From Polaribacter pacificus (GTDB lineage Bacteria; Bacteroidota; Bacteroidia; Flavobacteriales; Flavobacteriaceae): 64,000 bases of DNA. This document shows positions 34,578-44,102 of this stretch, piece by piece. Position 1 is the first letter of the stretch; every line of letters begins with the position of its first letter. The notes under the pieces are model-generated. The model was not told where the DNA came from, made no database searches, and saw only the letters and a list, made by a program, of their open reading frames with translations. A program made the position numbers and the translations under genes. The DNA is taken from the NCBI RefSeq assembly GCF_038024035.1, contig NZ_CP150664.1, positions 1,984,001 to 2,048,000 of the forward strand, in the 5' to 3' direction.

Positions 34578-35924
34578 ATGCAATATAAATTACTTGTTTT
34601 AAGTGCTTTGTGCTTTGTAAGCATAAGTTTTGCTCAAGAAAAGAAAACTAAGTTTTCTTTACAAGAAGCCATAGATTATGCTTTGCAAAACAATTACAAC
34701 GCCAAAACTGCAGCCAATAATATCGAAGCTGCAAAACAAAAGAAATGGGAAACTACCACCATTGGTTTACCTCAGGTAAGTGCGAAGGTTGATTATCAAA
34801 ATTGGCTTAAACAACAAGTGTCTTTGTTGCCAGGAGAAATTACTGGAGGAGCCCCTGGAACTTATGTGCCTGTAACTTTTGGTACTAAGCAAAATATCAA
34901 TGCAGCCATCACATTAAATCAATTGATTTTTGATGGGTCGTATTTAGTTGGTTTGCAGTCGGCAAAAACCTATTTAAAAATTTCTGAACTAGCCAATGAG
35001 AAAACAGCCTTGAGTATAAGAGAAGCTGTTATCAATGCCTACGGTAATGTTTTAGTCGCTGATAAAAGCATTGAAATTTTTAAAAAAAACATGCTTGTTT
35101 TAGAAAAGAATTTAGAAGATGCTAAAAAGATTTTTCAGAATGGATTTAATGAAGAGGAAGATGTAGAGCAGCTTCAAATTACCTATTCAACCGTAAAAAG
35201 TCAGTTAGATAAAACCAAACGATTAAGAGATATCGGCTTAAAAATGTTAAATATTTCGATGGGAAACAACCTTGAAAGTCCATTGTCTTTAACCGATACC
35301 TTAGAAGAGGTTATGAATGCAAATATTGATTTAAACTTGCTTAGCAAAACCTTTAATATAGAAGAGCACATTGATTATAAGATTGCAGAAAATGACAAAA
35401 CATCTAAAGCCTTGTTGGTAAAATTAGAAAAAAGTAAAGCGTTACCTTCTTTAACTGCATTTGTAAATTATGGATATACTGGAAACGCTGAAGATTTTTC
35501 GTTTTTTAATAGCAGTCAAGAATGGTACAATTCATCATTGTTAGGTGTTAGTCTTAATATTCCAATCTTTAGTAGCTTCCAAAGACGTTCAAGAACACAA
35601 CAAGCAACAATAGAACTGGACAATGCTGATCTTAAATTAGATCAAATAAAAGAGGAGTTAAATTTGGGTGTAGCTTCTGCTAAAAGTGATTATACTTTTA
35701 GTGTAGAGAACTACGGTACGGCTAAGAAAAATCTTGAGTTGGCACAACGTATAGAAAAGAAGCAACAAATTAAGTTTTTTGAAGGCGTTGGTTCTAGCTT
35801 TGATTTATCACAAGCTCAAAATCAATTATACACCCAACAACAAAATTATATACAATCAATGCTAGATGTTATTGCTAAAAAAGCAGCATTAGAGAATGCA
35901 TTAAATATTCCAATTAAAAAGTAA
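34578..35924 (+). CDS. TolC family outer-membrane channel of the RND pump
   Basis: 448 residues with signal peptide (ends SFAQ). Two OEP repeats with long helices; K-F-S-L-Q-E-A-I-D-Y-A-L opens the first, and SSFDLSQAQNQLYTQQQNYIQS lies in the second. It follows tetR by 4 nt and precedes the adaptor by 9 nt, so it is the dedicated channel of this pump. It is a paralogue of the lone TolC gene at 6959-8293. Confidence 0.94.
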   Translation: MQYKLLVLSALCFVSISFAQEKKTKFSLQEAIDYALQNNYNAKTAANNIEAAKQKKWETTTIGLPQVSAKVDYQNWLKQQVSLLPGEITGGAPGTYVPVTFGTKQNINAAITLNQLIFDGSYLVGLQSAKTYLKISELANEKTALSIREAVINAYGNVLVADKSIEIFKKNMLVLEKNLEDAKKIFQNGFNEEEDVEQLQITYSTVKSQLDKTKRLRDIGLKMLNISMGNNLESPLSLTDTLEEVMNANIDLNLLSKTFNIEEHIDYKIAENDKTSKALLVKLEKSKALPSLTAFVNYGYTGNAEDFSFFNSSQEWYNSSLLGVSLNIPIFSSFQRRSRTQQATIELDNADLKLDQIKEELNLGVASAKSDYTFSVENYGTAKKNLELAQRIEKKQQIKFFEGVGSSFDLSQAQNQLYTQQQNYIQSMLDVIAKKAALENALNIPIKK

Positions 35925-35933
35925 CCAAATATC

Positions 35934-37106
35934 ATGAGAAAAATATATTTAATTTTAGTGAGCACTATTGTATTAGCGGCCTGTGAATCTAAAAAAAGCA
36001 GTACTGTTGAGGCTGTTATTTCTAAAGGAGACTTAAGTGAAATTAGAGCAAAAAAGACAGAAATTGAGACTAGACAACAAGAAATATTAAATCAGTTAGA
36101 TTCTTTGAATTTTGCTATTTCTAAATTGGATACTGTTAAGAAATTGCCTTTGGTAACAACTTTAGTTACACAGAACACAGTTTTTGATCATTATTTAGAA
36201 TTACAAGGAAATGTTAGTACTAAGCAAAATATTCTTGTCTATCCAGAAATGGCAGGGATTTTAGAAACAGTAAATGTTAAAGAAGGTAGGGCTGTAAAAA
36301 AAGGAGATGTATTGGCAACAATTAACGATGGTGGGCTTAGCCAACAATTGGCACAAGCAGAAACCCAACTAATGTTGGCAAAAACAACTTTTGAAAGACA
36401 GCAGCGTTTATGGGATCAAAAAATTGGTTCAGAGATGCAATACTTGCAAGCCAAAACAACCTATCAATCGCAAGAAAACATGGTTGCCCAGTTAAAAATT
36501 CAGTTGTCAAAAACCGTAATTAAAGCTCCTTTTGATGGTGTAATTGACAATGTTTTTAAAGAAAAAGGGAGTGTGGTCTCACCAGGCCCTGGGGCTGAGG
36601 TTTTTAGAATCATCAACCTATCTAAGATGTATATAGAAGCAGAAGTTCCAGAGAGTTATATTAGTAATGTTACCAATGGAAAAAGTGTTGAGGTATACTT
36701 TCCTGTACTTGGAAAAACTGTACATACTGTAGTAAGACAGGTTAGCAATTTTATCAACCCAAACAATCGATCTTTTAAAATTGAAGTTGCAGTACCCAAT
36801 AAAGATAATCAGATCAAACCCAATTTAACTGCCAAATTAAAAATTAACGAATATACTAATAAGTCGGCTATTTTGATTCCTCAGAGTATTATTTCTGAGA
36901 ACGCCAATGGAGAGCAGTATGTTTATTTGGTTAAAAACACCAATGCTAAAAATGAAGGAACCGCAACTCGTCAGATAATTAAAACAGGAAGAACACAAGG
37001 AGATATTATAGAAGTTATTGAAGGAGTTGGAAGCAATGCCCAAATTATAGAAGAGGGCGCAAGAAGCGTTAAAGAAGGGCAAACAGTTAAGGTCATTAAA
37101 TACTAA
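35934..37106 (+). CDS. RND efflux periplasmic adaptor (membrane fusion lipoprotein)
   Basis: 390 residues. Lipobox L-A-A-C (Cys19), then a coiled-coil start (RAKKTEIETRQQEILNQLDSL), a lipoyl/barrel-sandwich part (GRAVKKGDVLATINDGGLSQQLAQAETQL) with helical hairpin, TVIKAPFDGVIDNVFKEKGSVV and a beta-barrel/MP domain. It links pump and TolC channel. The extra coiled-coil before the first lipoyl half is slightly unusual but seen in Bacteroidota adaptors. Confidence 0.94.
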   Translation: MRKIYLILVSTIVLAACESKKSSTVEAVISKGDLSEIRAKKTEIETRQQEILNQLDSLNFAISKLDTVKKLPLVTTLVTQNTVFDHYLELQGNVSTKQNILVYPEMAGILETVNVKEGRAVKKGDVLATINDGGLSQQLAQAETQLMLAKTTFERQQRLWDQKIGSEMQYLQAKTTYQSQENMVAQLKIQLSKTVIKAPFDGVIDNVFKEKGSVVSPGPGAEVFRIINLSKMYIEAEVPESYISNVTNGKSVEVYFPVLGKTVHTVVRQVSNFINPNNRSFKIEVAVPNKDNQIKPNLTAKLKINEYTNKSAILIPQSIISENANGEQYVYLVKNTNAKNEGTATRQIIKTGRTQGDIIEVIEGVGSNAQIIEEGARSVKEGQTVKVIKY

Positions 37107-37114
37107 GAAGAACC

Positions 37115-40100
37115 ATGTCAGATAAAAATAAAAAAGTAAATAAGGAATTTGGTTTTTCGTCGTGGGCGATTTCTAATAAAACTACTATGTATGTAGTGAT
37201 GTTGGTAATTTTTTACTTGGGAATATCAGCCTTTTTTGAAATGCCTCGTGAGAGTTTTCCAGAAATAAAAGAAACTAAAATTTATATTAGTTCTGTGTAT
37301 CCAGGAAACACTGCCGAGGATATAGAAAAACTAATTACAGATCCCTTAGAAGACAAATTAAAAACGGTTAGTAATGTCGTTGATATTACTTCTACTTCAC
37401 AAGAAGATTTCTCAATGGTAATTGTGGAGTTTGACGAAAATATTACCGTAGAACTTGCCAAGCAGAAAATCAAGGATGAAATCGATTCAGAAACCTCTGG
37501 AGAAGATTGGCCAACCTTTAACAATGCAAAGGTAGAGCCTAATGTGTTTTCATTGAGCATGAGTGAAGAAATGCCCATTTTAAACATTAATATTTCTGGT
37601 GATTATCCCGTTGAAAAATTAATAGAGTTTGGAGAATACTTACAAGATGAAATTGAAAACTTGCAAGAAATCAAGCAGGTTGATATTAGAGGGGTTCAGG
37701 AAAAAGAGGTAGAAATTGCTGTCGATATCTACAAGATGATGGCAGCCAAAGTAAGCTTTAATGATGTTATCAATACCATTCAGGGAGGTAATGTAACAAT
37801 GTCGGCTGGAAATTTAATCGCAAGTGGGCAACGTCGAACAATCCGAATTTTAGGAGAGATTAACAATCCTAAAGAGTTGGAAGACTTTGTGGTAAAATCT
37901 GAAGATAACAATCCTATTTATTTAAAAGACATCGCAGAGGTATCTTTTAAAGAAAAAGACAGAACCACCTATGCAAGAGAGTTTGGTAAACGTGTTATTA
38001 TGCTCGATGTTAAAAAACGAGCAGGAACTAATATGGTTGCGGCAACTGATCAGATAAAATTGATTGTTGCTCATGCTACAAAAGATATTTTTCCAAGTGA
38101 TTTAATAGTAACCATTGCTAATGATCAATCTGCAACAACAATTGCTGCAGTTGATGATTTGGTTAACAATATTATTTTTGGAGTCATTTTAGTTGTTACC
38201 GTACTGATGTTTTTCTTAGGATTTAAAAACGCAGTCTTTGTTGGATTTGCAATTCCTATGTCAATGTTTATGTCGTTAATGTTACTGAATGGTTTGGGTT
38301 ATACCTTAAACACCATGATTCTCTTTGGATTAATTATGGGATTAGGGATGCTAGTGGATAATGGGATCGTAGTCGTTGAGAACGTCTATCGACTAATGGA
38401 TGAAGAAGGCATGAGTAGGACAGAAGCAGCCAAAAAAGGGATCGGTGAGATCGCCTTTCCAATTATCATCTCTACGGCAACGACTGTAGCTGCATTTATA
38501 CCTTTAGGTCTTTGGCCAGGGGTGATGGGAGAATTTATGAAACTCTTACCTATTACGCTGTCTACTGTATTGGGATCTTCTTTGGTGGTAGCAATCTTTT
38601 TTAACTCAGTATTAGTCTCTGACTTTATGAGTGTAGAGGACAAGGATATGCCTTTGAAAAAAATCATCAAAACCACAAGTATTATTGCACTTATCGGAAC
38701 CTTGATTTTGATTTTTGGAGGAACATATAGAGCCTTGGGAAGCTTAATGATCTTTACAGCGATCATGCTTTGGGTATATCGATTGTTTTTAAGAAAATGG
38801 GCAAATTCATTCCAAACAAAAGCTTTACCACGTCTAGAAAACTGGTATGAAAATATGCTGCGTAAAGCATTAAGAGGCAGAACTCCCTATTGGTTAATTG
38901 GAAGTACGTTTGTCTTATTGATTGTTGCTTTTATGGCTTTTGGTGCTTCTTTGGGTTCACAAAGAACCAAAGTAGAGTTTTTTCCAGATAACAAACCAAA
39001 CCAAATCATTGTGTATATAGAATATCCACAAGGAACTGATATTGAAAAGACAAATGCAATTACCAAAGAAATTGAAGCAAAGGTTTATACTGTTTTAAAT
39101 GATAAACAATATATGGACGGGTCTTACAATTTTATGGTAGAGAGTGCTGTTTCGCAAGTTGGTGAAGGCGCAGGAAATCCACAAACAGATGGAGGTTCTT
39201 CTGCAGAGATGCCACACAAAGGAAAGATTACAGCTTCTATGCGTCAATTTAAATACAGAAGAGGTCAAGACAGTGAATTATTAAGACAAAAGGTTCAAGA
39301 AGCCTTAGTAGGAATCTATCCTGGAGTTTTAATTTCAGTAGAAAAGGATGCCAATGGCCCACCAGCTGGATCACCAATTAATATTGAAATTGAAGGGAGT
39401 GACTATAATGAGTTGATTGCCACAGCAGAGAGAATGCGTGATTTTATCAATACAAAAAGGATTGCCGGAATTGATGAATTAAAGATTGATGTAAATAAAG
39501 ACAAGCCCGGAATGCAGGTGGTTGTCGATAGAAAAAAAGCCGGAGAACTGGGGGTAAGTACATCACAAGTTGGCCAACAAATTAGAACGTCCATCTTTGG
39601 GTCTAAAGCAGGAGTCTACAAAGAAGATGGAGATGATTTTGATATCTATGTTCGTTTTAACAAAGAAAACAGGTATAATACCAGTGCAATCTTTAATCAA
39701 AAAATTACGTTTAGAGACAATACAGGTAAGGTTAAAGAAATCCCTGTTTCTACTTTGGCAAAACACACTAATAATTCTGGGTTTAGTGCCATAAAGCACA
39801 ATGATACCAAGCGTGTAGTGACGGTTTACTCTGCCTTGTCTCCAGGGTATACAGATGCGGCTGCTATAGTGCATCAGATCCAAAAAGAAATGAAGGCATT
39901 TTCAAATTTACCAAAAGATATCAAGATAGATTACACAGGGCAAATTGAAGAGCAGAATAAGCAAATGTCCTTTTTAATGGGTGCATTGATTACAGGTTTG
40001 GGCTTGATTTTCTTTATTTTGATTTTCCAGTTTAACTCTGTGTCAAGACCGACCATAATTATGTTGGCAATCTTTTTGAGTTTTATTGGTGTATTTGGAG

Positions 40101-40582
40101 GACTGGTAATTACTGGTGATGCTTTTGTTATTATGATGACCATGATGGGAATCATTTCTCTTGCCGGAATTGTTGTAAATAATGGAGTTGTTTTGTTAGA
40201 TTATGCACAATTACTCATTGATCGAAAAAAACTAGAGCTAGGTTTAGAAGACAAAGATCTTTTAGAAGACGATGATTTGTTTGAAAGTATCGTAAAAGCG
40301 GGGAAGGCTCGTTTGCGCCCTGTATTGTTAACTGCCATCACAACCATTTTAGGTTTGGTGCCTTTGGCCATAGGATTGAATATTAATTTCTTTACTCTTT
40401 TTAGCGAGTTTGACCCTCATATTTATATGGGAGGTGACAATGTTGTATTCTGGGGACCATTAGCTTGGACAGTAATTTACGGTCTATTAATTGCTACCTT
40501 TTTAACACTTATCGTAGTGCCAATTTTATTTTACTTCGTAAGTCAATTTAAGAGATGGATGCGAGGGAAAATGACAGCATAA
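37115..40582 (+). CDS. RND family efflux transporter permease (HAE1/AcrB-like)
   Basis: 1155 residues, slightly longer than AcrB. Twelve membrane segments in two halves, each with a large periplasmic loop; FEMPRESFPEI after TM1, LIMGLGMLVDNGIVVVENVYRLM (TM4 with the proton-relay Asp), and MGIISLAGIVVNNGVVLLDYAQ (TM10) are diagnostic. It exports drugs or other small molecules using the proton gradient. Extra cytosolic/membrane sequence (about residues 515-570) between the halves accounts for the length. The operon ends in a strong terminator. Confidence 0.95.
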   Translation: MSDKNKKVNKEFGFSSWAISNKTTMYVVMLVIFYLGISAFFEMPRESFPEIKETKIYISSVYPGNTAEDIEKLITDPLEDKLKTVSNVVDITSTSQEDFSMVIVEFDENITVELAKQKIKDEIDSETSGEDWPTFNNAKVEPNVFSLSMSEEMPILNINISGDYPVEKLIEFGEYLQDEIENLQEIKQVDIRGVQEKEVEIAVDIYKMMAAKVSFNDVINTIQGGNVTMSAGNLIASGQRRTIRILGEINNPKELEDFVVKSEDNNPIYLKDIAEVSFKEKDRTTYAREFGKRVIMLDVKKRAGTNMVAATDQIKLIVAHATKDIFPSDLIVTIANDQSATTIAAVDDLVNNIIFGVILVVTVLMFFLGFKNAVFVGFAIPMSMFMSLMLLNGLGYTLNTMILFGLIMGLGMLVDNGIVVVENVYRLMDEEGMSRTEAAKKGIGEIAFPIIISTATTVAAFIPLGLWPGVMGEFMKLLPITLSTVLGSSLVVAIFFNSVLVSDFMSVEDKDMPLKKIIKTTSIIALIGTLILIFGGTYRALGSLMIFTAIMLWVYRLFLRKWANSFQTKALPRLENWYENMLRKALRGRTPYWLIGSTFVLLIVAFMAFGASLGSQRTKVEFFPDNKPNQIIVYIEYPQGTDIEKTNAITKEIEAKVYTVLNDKQYMDGSYNFMVESAVSQVGEGAGNPQTDGGSSAEMPHKGKITASMRQFKYRRGQDSELLRQKVQEALVGIYPGVLISVEKDANGPPAGSPINIEIEGSDYNELIATAERMRDFINTKRIAGIDELKIDVNKDKPGMQVVVDRKKAGELGVSTSQVGQQIRTSIFGSKAGVYKEDGDDFDIYVRFNKENRYNTSAIFNQKITFRDNTGKVKEIPVSTLAKHTNNSGFSAIKHNDTKRVVTVYSALSPGYTDAAAIVHQIQKEMKAFSNLPKDIKIDYTGQIEEQNKQMSFLMGALITGLGLIFFILIFQFNSVSRPTIIMLAIFLSFIGVFGGLVITGDAFVIMMTMMGIISLAGIVVNNGVVLLDYAQLLIDRKKLELGLEDKDLLEDDDLFESIVKAGKARLRPVLLTAITTILGLVPLAIGLNINFFTLFSEFDPHIYMGGDNVVFWGPLAWTVIYGLLIATFLTLIVVPILFYFVSQFKRWMRGKMTA

Positions 40583-40596
40583 ATAGTGATTTTCTA

Positions 40597-40637
40597 TATA
40601 AAAAAAGCTGAGCAGTACTTCTCAGCTTTTTTTATAT
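40597..40637. terminator. Terminator of the RND efflux operon
   Basis: AAAAAAGCTGAG (40601-40612), loop CAGTACTT, CTCAGCTTTTTT (40621-40632), extended by complementary AT flanks. Confidence 0.92.
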
Positions 40638-40640
40638 ATG

Positions 40641-40648
40641 TAGATTTG
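40641..40648 (+). promoter_or_regulatory. -7 box and unusual G-rich leader of recX
   Basis: TAGATTTG 19 nt before the recX ATG. The leader then reads AAAGGGGG about 6 nt before the ATG, which resembles a Shine-Dalgarno element; such elements are rare in this window. Confidence 0.45.
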
Positions 40649-40666
40649 TAATCAAAGGGGGTAGAT

Positions 40667-41152
40667 ATGCAACAAAAAAAATATTTTTCGATAGAAGAGA
40701 TCACTAGAAAACTAGAAAGATATTGTGTATATCAAGATAGATGTCATCAAGAGATAGAGAAGAAACTCAGTGAATTTACACTTATACCAGAAGCAAGGGA
40801 TCAAATTATTTTTCATTTACTGGAGCATAATTTTTTAAATGAAGAACGCTTTTCAAAAAGCTTTGCAAGGGGCAAATTCAATATAAAAAAATGGGGGAAA
40901 ACTATAATTGTCAATGAATTAAAAAGGCGCGAAGTTTCTGCCTACAATATTAAAACTGCTCTCAATGAAATTGATGAAGAGACTTACCTAAAAACACTCT
41001 ATGAGCTTGCAGAAAAACGCCATCAACTACGGAAAGAAAAAGATTGGTATGCCCATAAAAAGAAGCTTGTTGATTTCTTAATCAGGAAAGGCTATGAGTA
41101 TGATTTAATTTTTAAGGTGGTTGATGAGCTTTTAAATGATAGCAAACCTTAG
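40667..41152 (+). CDS. recX: Regulatory protein RecX
   Basis: 161 residues with three tandem three-helix repeats: EKKLSEFTLIPEARDQIIFHLLEHNFLNEERFSKSFARGK is the central RecX signature and KLVDFLIRKGYEYDLIFKVVDEL the last repeat. It modulates RecA filaments. It overlaps the convergent lipoprotein gene by 4 nt. recA itself is not in the window. Confidence 0.93.
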   Translation: MQQKKYFSIEEITRKLERYCVYQDRCHQEIEKKLSEFTLIPEARDQIIFHLLEHNFLNEERFSKSFARGKFNIKKWGKTIIVNELKRREVSAYNIKTALNEIDEETYLKTLYELAEKRHQLRKEKDWYAHKKKLVDFLIRKGYEYDLIFKVVDELLNDSKP

Positions 41153-41646
41153 TATTTTTCTTTTTTCTTTTTTACTTTGATTATTTCATTAGTTCCATCA
41201 TTTGGAACGGTCATAGAAAGGACATACTGTTTTATTTTCCACTCACCAGCAACTTGTTCTAACACGCCAGAGCCTCTACAAAAACCCATCCAGGTGTCTA
41301 ATATTTCATCAAACCAAACCACAGTAGCGTCATTGTTTGTATAAATGTTCCTTTCAACAGCTTTAAATGCCCAGGCAGAACCTCTATCAAAATAGGGTTT
41401 GCTAAATTTACTAAACTGTTCTTTGGTCCAGACCTCTGTAACATCAGTTCCGATGTACACAGCAGAGCTGTCTAAGCTCTCAAAATAGGCTTCGAAATTT
41501 GCGTTTGCTGCAGCCAAATGCCAATCGTCTAAGACAGTTTTTATATTCTTTTTAATCAATTCTTTTTGGCTAGAATTGACTGTTTTATTTTGCTGACAAG
41601 CCAGTAAGCTTAAGCAGCATATAAGAAAAAGTAGTGTTTTTTTCAT
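41149..41646 (-). CDS. SnoaL/NTF2-like lipoprotein (DUF4440 type)
   Basis: 165 residues. Signal with lipobox L-L-A-C (Cys17), then an alpha+beta cone domain: VLDDWHLAAANANFEAYFESLDSSAVYIGTD and later ATVVWFDEILDTW and the WKIKQYVLS end are typical of the SnoaL-like/DUF4440 family. Ligand or enzyme activity unknown. It lies 4 nt downstream of another lipoprotein gene on the minus strand. Confidence 0.85.
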   Translation of the reverse strand: MKKTLLFLICCLSLLACQQNKTVNSSQKELIKKNIKTVLDDWHLAAANANFEAYFESLDSSAVYIGTDVTEVWTKEQFSKFSKPYFDRGSAWAFKAVERNIYTNNDATVVWFDEILDTWMGFCRGSGVLEQVAGEWKIKQYVLSMTVPNDGTNEIIKVKKKKEKY

Positions 41647-41650
41647 TGTT

Positions 41651-42154
41651 TTAATTGCTAGGTTCTAGTTCTTTGTCGATGCTTAACTTGATAAAAACGG
41701 CATTTATTTTTGAGTTTGTCGCAGTAAAAGCATCCATTACTTTATCTACCTGATCATTGACTTCTTTGGCAGTGAGTGCAGCGGCAATATAGGTCATGTC
41801 TTTTAGGCGCAAAGTCTCATTTTCTAGAACATTAATCCGTGTTTTAAACGAGAGGGTTTCTAGAGGTTTGGGTTTGGTGTTGCTTTTAAGCTTCTTAACC
41901 AAGTCTGCCAACTCTAAAGCATTGTTTAAGGCCTCATTTGCAGAAATTGAAGAAAATTCTTTAATTTTTTGCTCTAAATTTAAATAAGCTCCCCAGTCCT
42001 CTACTTCTTTTCTTACCTGTTTATCTACAACAACAGAAAGTGTGTGCTTTTGAACCACAGAAAGTGCAGCGGGTTTATGAACCTCTTTGTTTTGTTGTGA
42101 ATTTTCTTTACAGGCACAAAAACAAAGCACCAATAACAAGACTAATTTTTTCAT
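41651..42154 (-). CDS. Lipoprotein of unknown function, helical
   Basis: 167 residues. Lipobox C-F-C-A-C at about 13-15 with a charged, Asn/Gln-rich linker, then almost all helical sequence with heptad patterns (EQKIKEFSSISANEALNNALELADLVKKL). No catalytic motif is seen. It is probably cotranscribed with the SnoaL-like lipoprotein (gap 4 nt). I recognise no family beyond flavobacterial hypothetical lipoproteins. Confidence 0.7.
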   Translation of the reverse strand: MKKLVLLLVLCFCACKENSQQNKEVHKPAALSVVQKHTLSVVVDKQVRKEVEDWGAYLNLEQKIKEFSSISANEALNNALELADLVKKLKSNTKPKPLETLSFKTRINVLENETLRLKDMTYIAAALTAKEVNDQVDKVMDAFTATNSKINAVFIKLSIDKELEPSN

Positions 42155-42340
42155 TTTACACCGATGAATTAAAGGCTTAAAAATACGTTTTTTTATGAGA
42201 AGTATCCTGATATTATGTTCAATTCAAACTTCTAAATAAATTGCTTCTTAAATAATTGATTGATATTTAATCGGATTATTTTTTACGAATAGTTAAATTA
42301 AGTACCTTTGTTTGTATAAATTTTTTGAATTTCATAAAAT

Positions 42341-43279
42341 ATGAGTGACACCATTTTAATTATCGGTGCCTGTGGGCAAATTGGAACAGAATTGACCCAA
42401 AAACTAAGAGAAATCTACGGAAATCAACAGGTAATCGCTTCGGATATAAGAGAAGGAAATGATGAGATGAAACGTTCAGGTCCTTTTGAGATCCTAGACG
42501 CTACCGATAAAGAAGGAATCTTAAAAACCGTTCAAAAACACCAAGTTACACAAGTTTATTTAATGGCTGCAATGCTTTCTGCTACGGCTGAACAGCATCC
42601 TCAAAAAGCATGGGAGCTCAATATGAATTCTCTCTTAGCAGTTTTAGAATTGGCCAAAGAAAAACATATTAAACAGGTCTATTGGCCAAGCTCAATAGCA
42701 GCATTCGGACCTACTTCTCCAAAAGTACAAACACCACAAAAAACCATCATGGAACCTAGCACTGTTTATGGAATCAGCAAGTTAGCTGGAGAACACTGGT
42801 GTAATTACTATCATGAAAAATTTGGGGTTGATGTTAGAAGTTTACGTTACCCAGGAATCATTAGTTGGAAAACCAAGCCAGGAGGAGGGACTACAGATTA
42901 CGCAGTTGATATTTACTTTAAAGCACTAGAAGAACAAAAATACGAGTGTTTTTTAACAGAGGAAACTCGTTTACCGATGATGTATATGCAAGACGCCATT
43001 GCTGCGACCATTCAGATTATGCAAGCAGATGCAGAGAAAATAAAAAATAGAACCTCTTATAATTTAGCAGCGATGAGTTTTACTCCTAAAGAAATTGCAG
43101 CAGCCATACAAAAGGAGATACCAGAGTTTACAATTTCATATAAAGCAGATTTTAGGCAACAAATAGCAGATAGCTGGCCGCAAATAATTGATGACAGTGA
43201 TGCTAGAAACGATTGGGGTTGGCAACAGCACTTTGATTTGGATGCCATGACCAAAGACATGTTAAAAAATTTGAGCTAA
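42341..43279 (+). CDS. L-threonine 3-dehydrogenase, SDR (epimerase-like) type
   Basis: 312 residues. Rossmann motif G-A-C-G-Q-I-G (8-14), an acidic NAD-selecting residue after beta-2 (IASDIREG), and catalytic Y-G-I-S-K (extended SDR). The length and sequence fit the UDP-galactose-epimerase-like threonine dehydrogenases found in Flavobacterium. It oxidises L-threonine to 2-amino-3-ketobutyrate with NAD. It is monocistronic with a terminator after it; a TACCTTTG box (42303-42310) is the likely promoter. Confidence 0.88.
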   Translation: MSDTILIIGACGQIGTELTQKLREIYGNQQVIASDIREGNDEMKRSGPFEILDATDKEGILKTVQKHQVTQVYLMAAMLSATAEQHPQKAWELNMNSLLAVLELAKEKHIKQVYWPSSIAAFGPTSPKVQTPQKTIMEPSTVYGISKLAGEHWCNYYHEKFGVDVRSLRYPGIISWKTKPGGGTTDYAVDIYFKALEEQKYECFLTEETRLPMMYMQDAIAATIQIMQADAEKIKNRTSYNLAAMSFTPKEIAAAIQKEIPEFTISYKADFRQQIADSWPQIIDDSDARNDWGWQQHFDLDAMTKDMLKNLS

Positions 43280-43297
43280 AACTCATGATCTAATTTT

Positions 43298-43334
43298 AAA
43301 GCCTAATCCTTAAAAAAGAATTAGGCTTTTTTTT
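43298..43334 (+). terminator. Terminator after the threonine dehydrogenase gene
   Basis: AAAGCCTAAT (43298-43307), loop, ATTAGGCTTT (43320-43329), T-run. Confidence 0.85.
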
Positions 43335-43418
43335 CTTGTTTTTTTTGATCTAAAGATCGCAATATGAAAGCTTGTAAGTTTGACAATTTGTATCGTCTAA
43401 CAAATAAATTAGTAGTTG

Positions 43419-44009
43419 ATGAAACAGTTATTTAAAGAAAGTTTAGCTAAGAGCATGGACTATGCCAGCTATCGGAAATTGGTTTTAGATTTGTTAGAGG
43501 CAGGCAAATCTACCGGGCCAACTCAGTCTGATGATTTGTATAATTACAGCAAACTAAACAATGCAAGAATGCATCGTTTAGATCAGAAGACTAGGTTAAC
43601 TCCAGAGACAGAAGAAGCCCTAAAATTTATGAAAGAGCCTCAGACTTGGTTAGTGATTACAGAAGGTTGGTGTGGAGATGCAGCACAGATATTACCCGTA
43701 ATCAATGCTATGAGTGCTATGAGCCATCAAATAGATCTTAGGATAGTCCTAAGAGATGAGAATCCAGAGTTGATGGCTCAGTTTTTAACCAATGGGTCTA
43801 TGTCAATTCCAAAAATGATTGTTTTAGACAAGAGTAGTGCATTGCTCAACTCTTGGGGGCCAAGACCCTCAGTGGCTACTAAAATGGTTAATGATTATAA
43901 AGCGAAACACGGAAGTTTAGATGCTGCGTTTAAAAAAGAGTTACAGCTTTGGTATAACAAAGACAAAGGAGTTTCTATACAACAAGATCTAATAGAATTT
44001 GTAAAATAG
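43419..44009 (+). CDS. Thioredoxin-family protein with a single active-site cysteine
   Basis: 196 residues. A helical N-terminal ~70 residues precede a thioredoxin fold: beta strand TWLVITEGWCGDA, later the cis-proline S-I-P-K-M and strand MIVLDKSS. The active site is W-C-G-D-A (84-88) instead of WCxxC; Cys85 is the only cysteine. Such proteins cannot form the usual intramolecular disulfide and may act by mixed disulfide or glutaredoxin-like chemistry. No signal peptide, so cytosolic. The ATG at 43419 follows an overlapping TTG at 43416. Confidence 0.85.
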   Translation: MKQLFKESLAKSMDYASYRKLVLDLLEAGKSTGPTQSDDLYNYSKLNNARMHRLDQKTRLTPETEEALKFMKEPQTWLVITEGWCGDAAQILPVINAMSAMSHQIDLRIVLRDENPELMAQFLTNGSMSIPKMIVLDKSSALLNSWGPRPSVATKMVNDYKAKHGSLDAAFKKELQLWYNKDKGVSIQQDLIEFVK

Positions 44010-44076
44010 AAAATCAAACAATTGTATTAATAGCAAAGTCCTTTTACAAAAATGTGGAAGGGCTTTTAGTTTGTGC

Positions 44077-44084
44077 TATCTTTG
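44077..44084 (+). promoter_or_regulatory. -7 box upstream of the 44103 gene
   Basis: TATCTTTG, 18 nt before the ATG; no clear -33 box. Confidence 0.4.
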
Positions 44085-44102
44085 TGGTCTTAAAAGAAAT
44101 AG

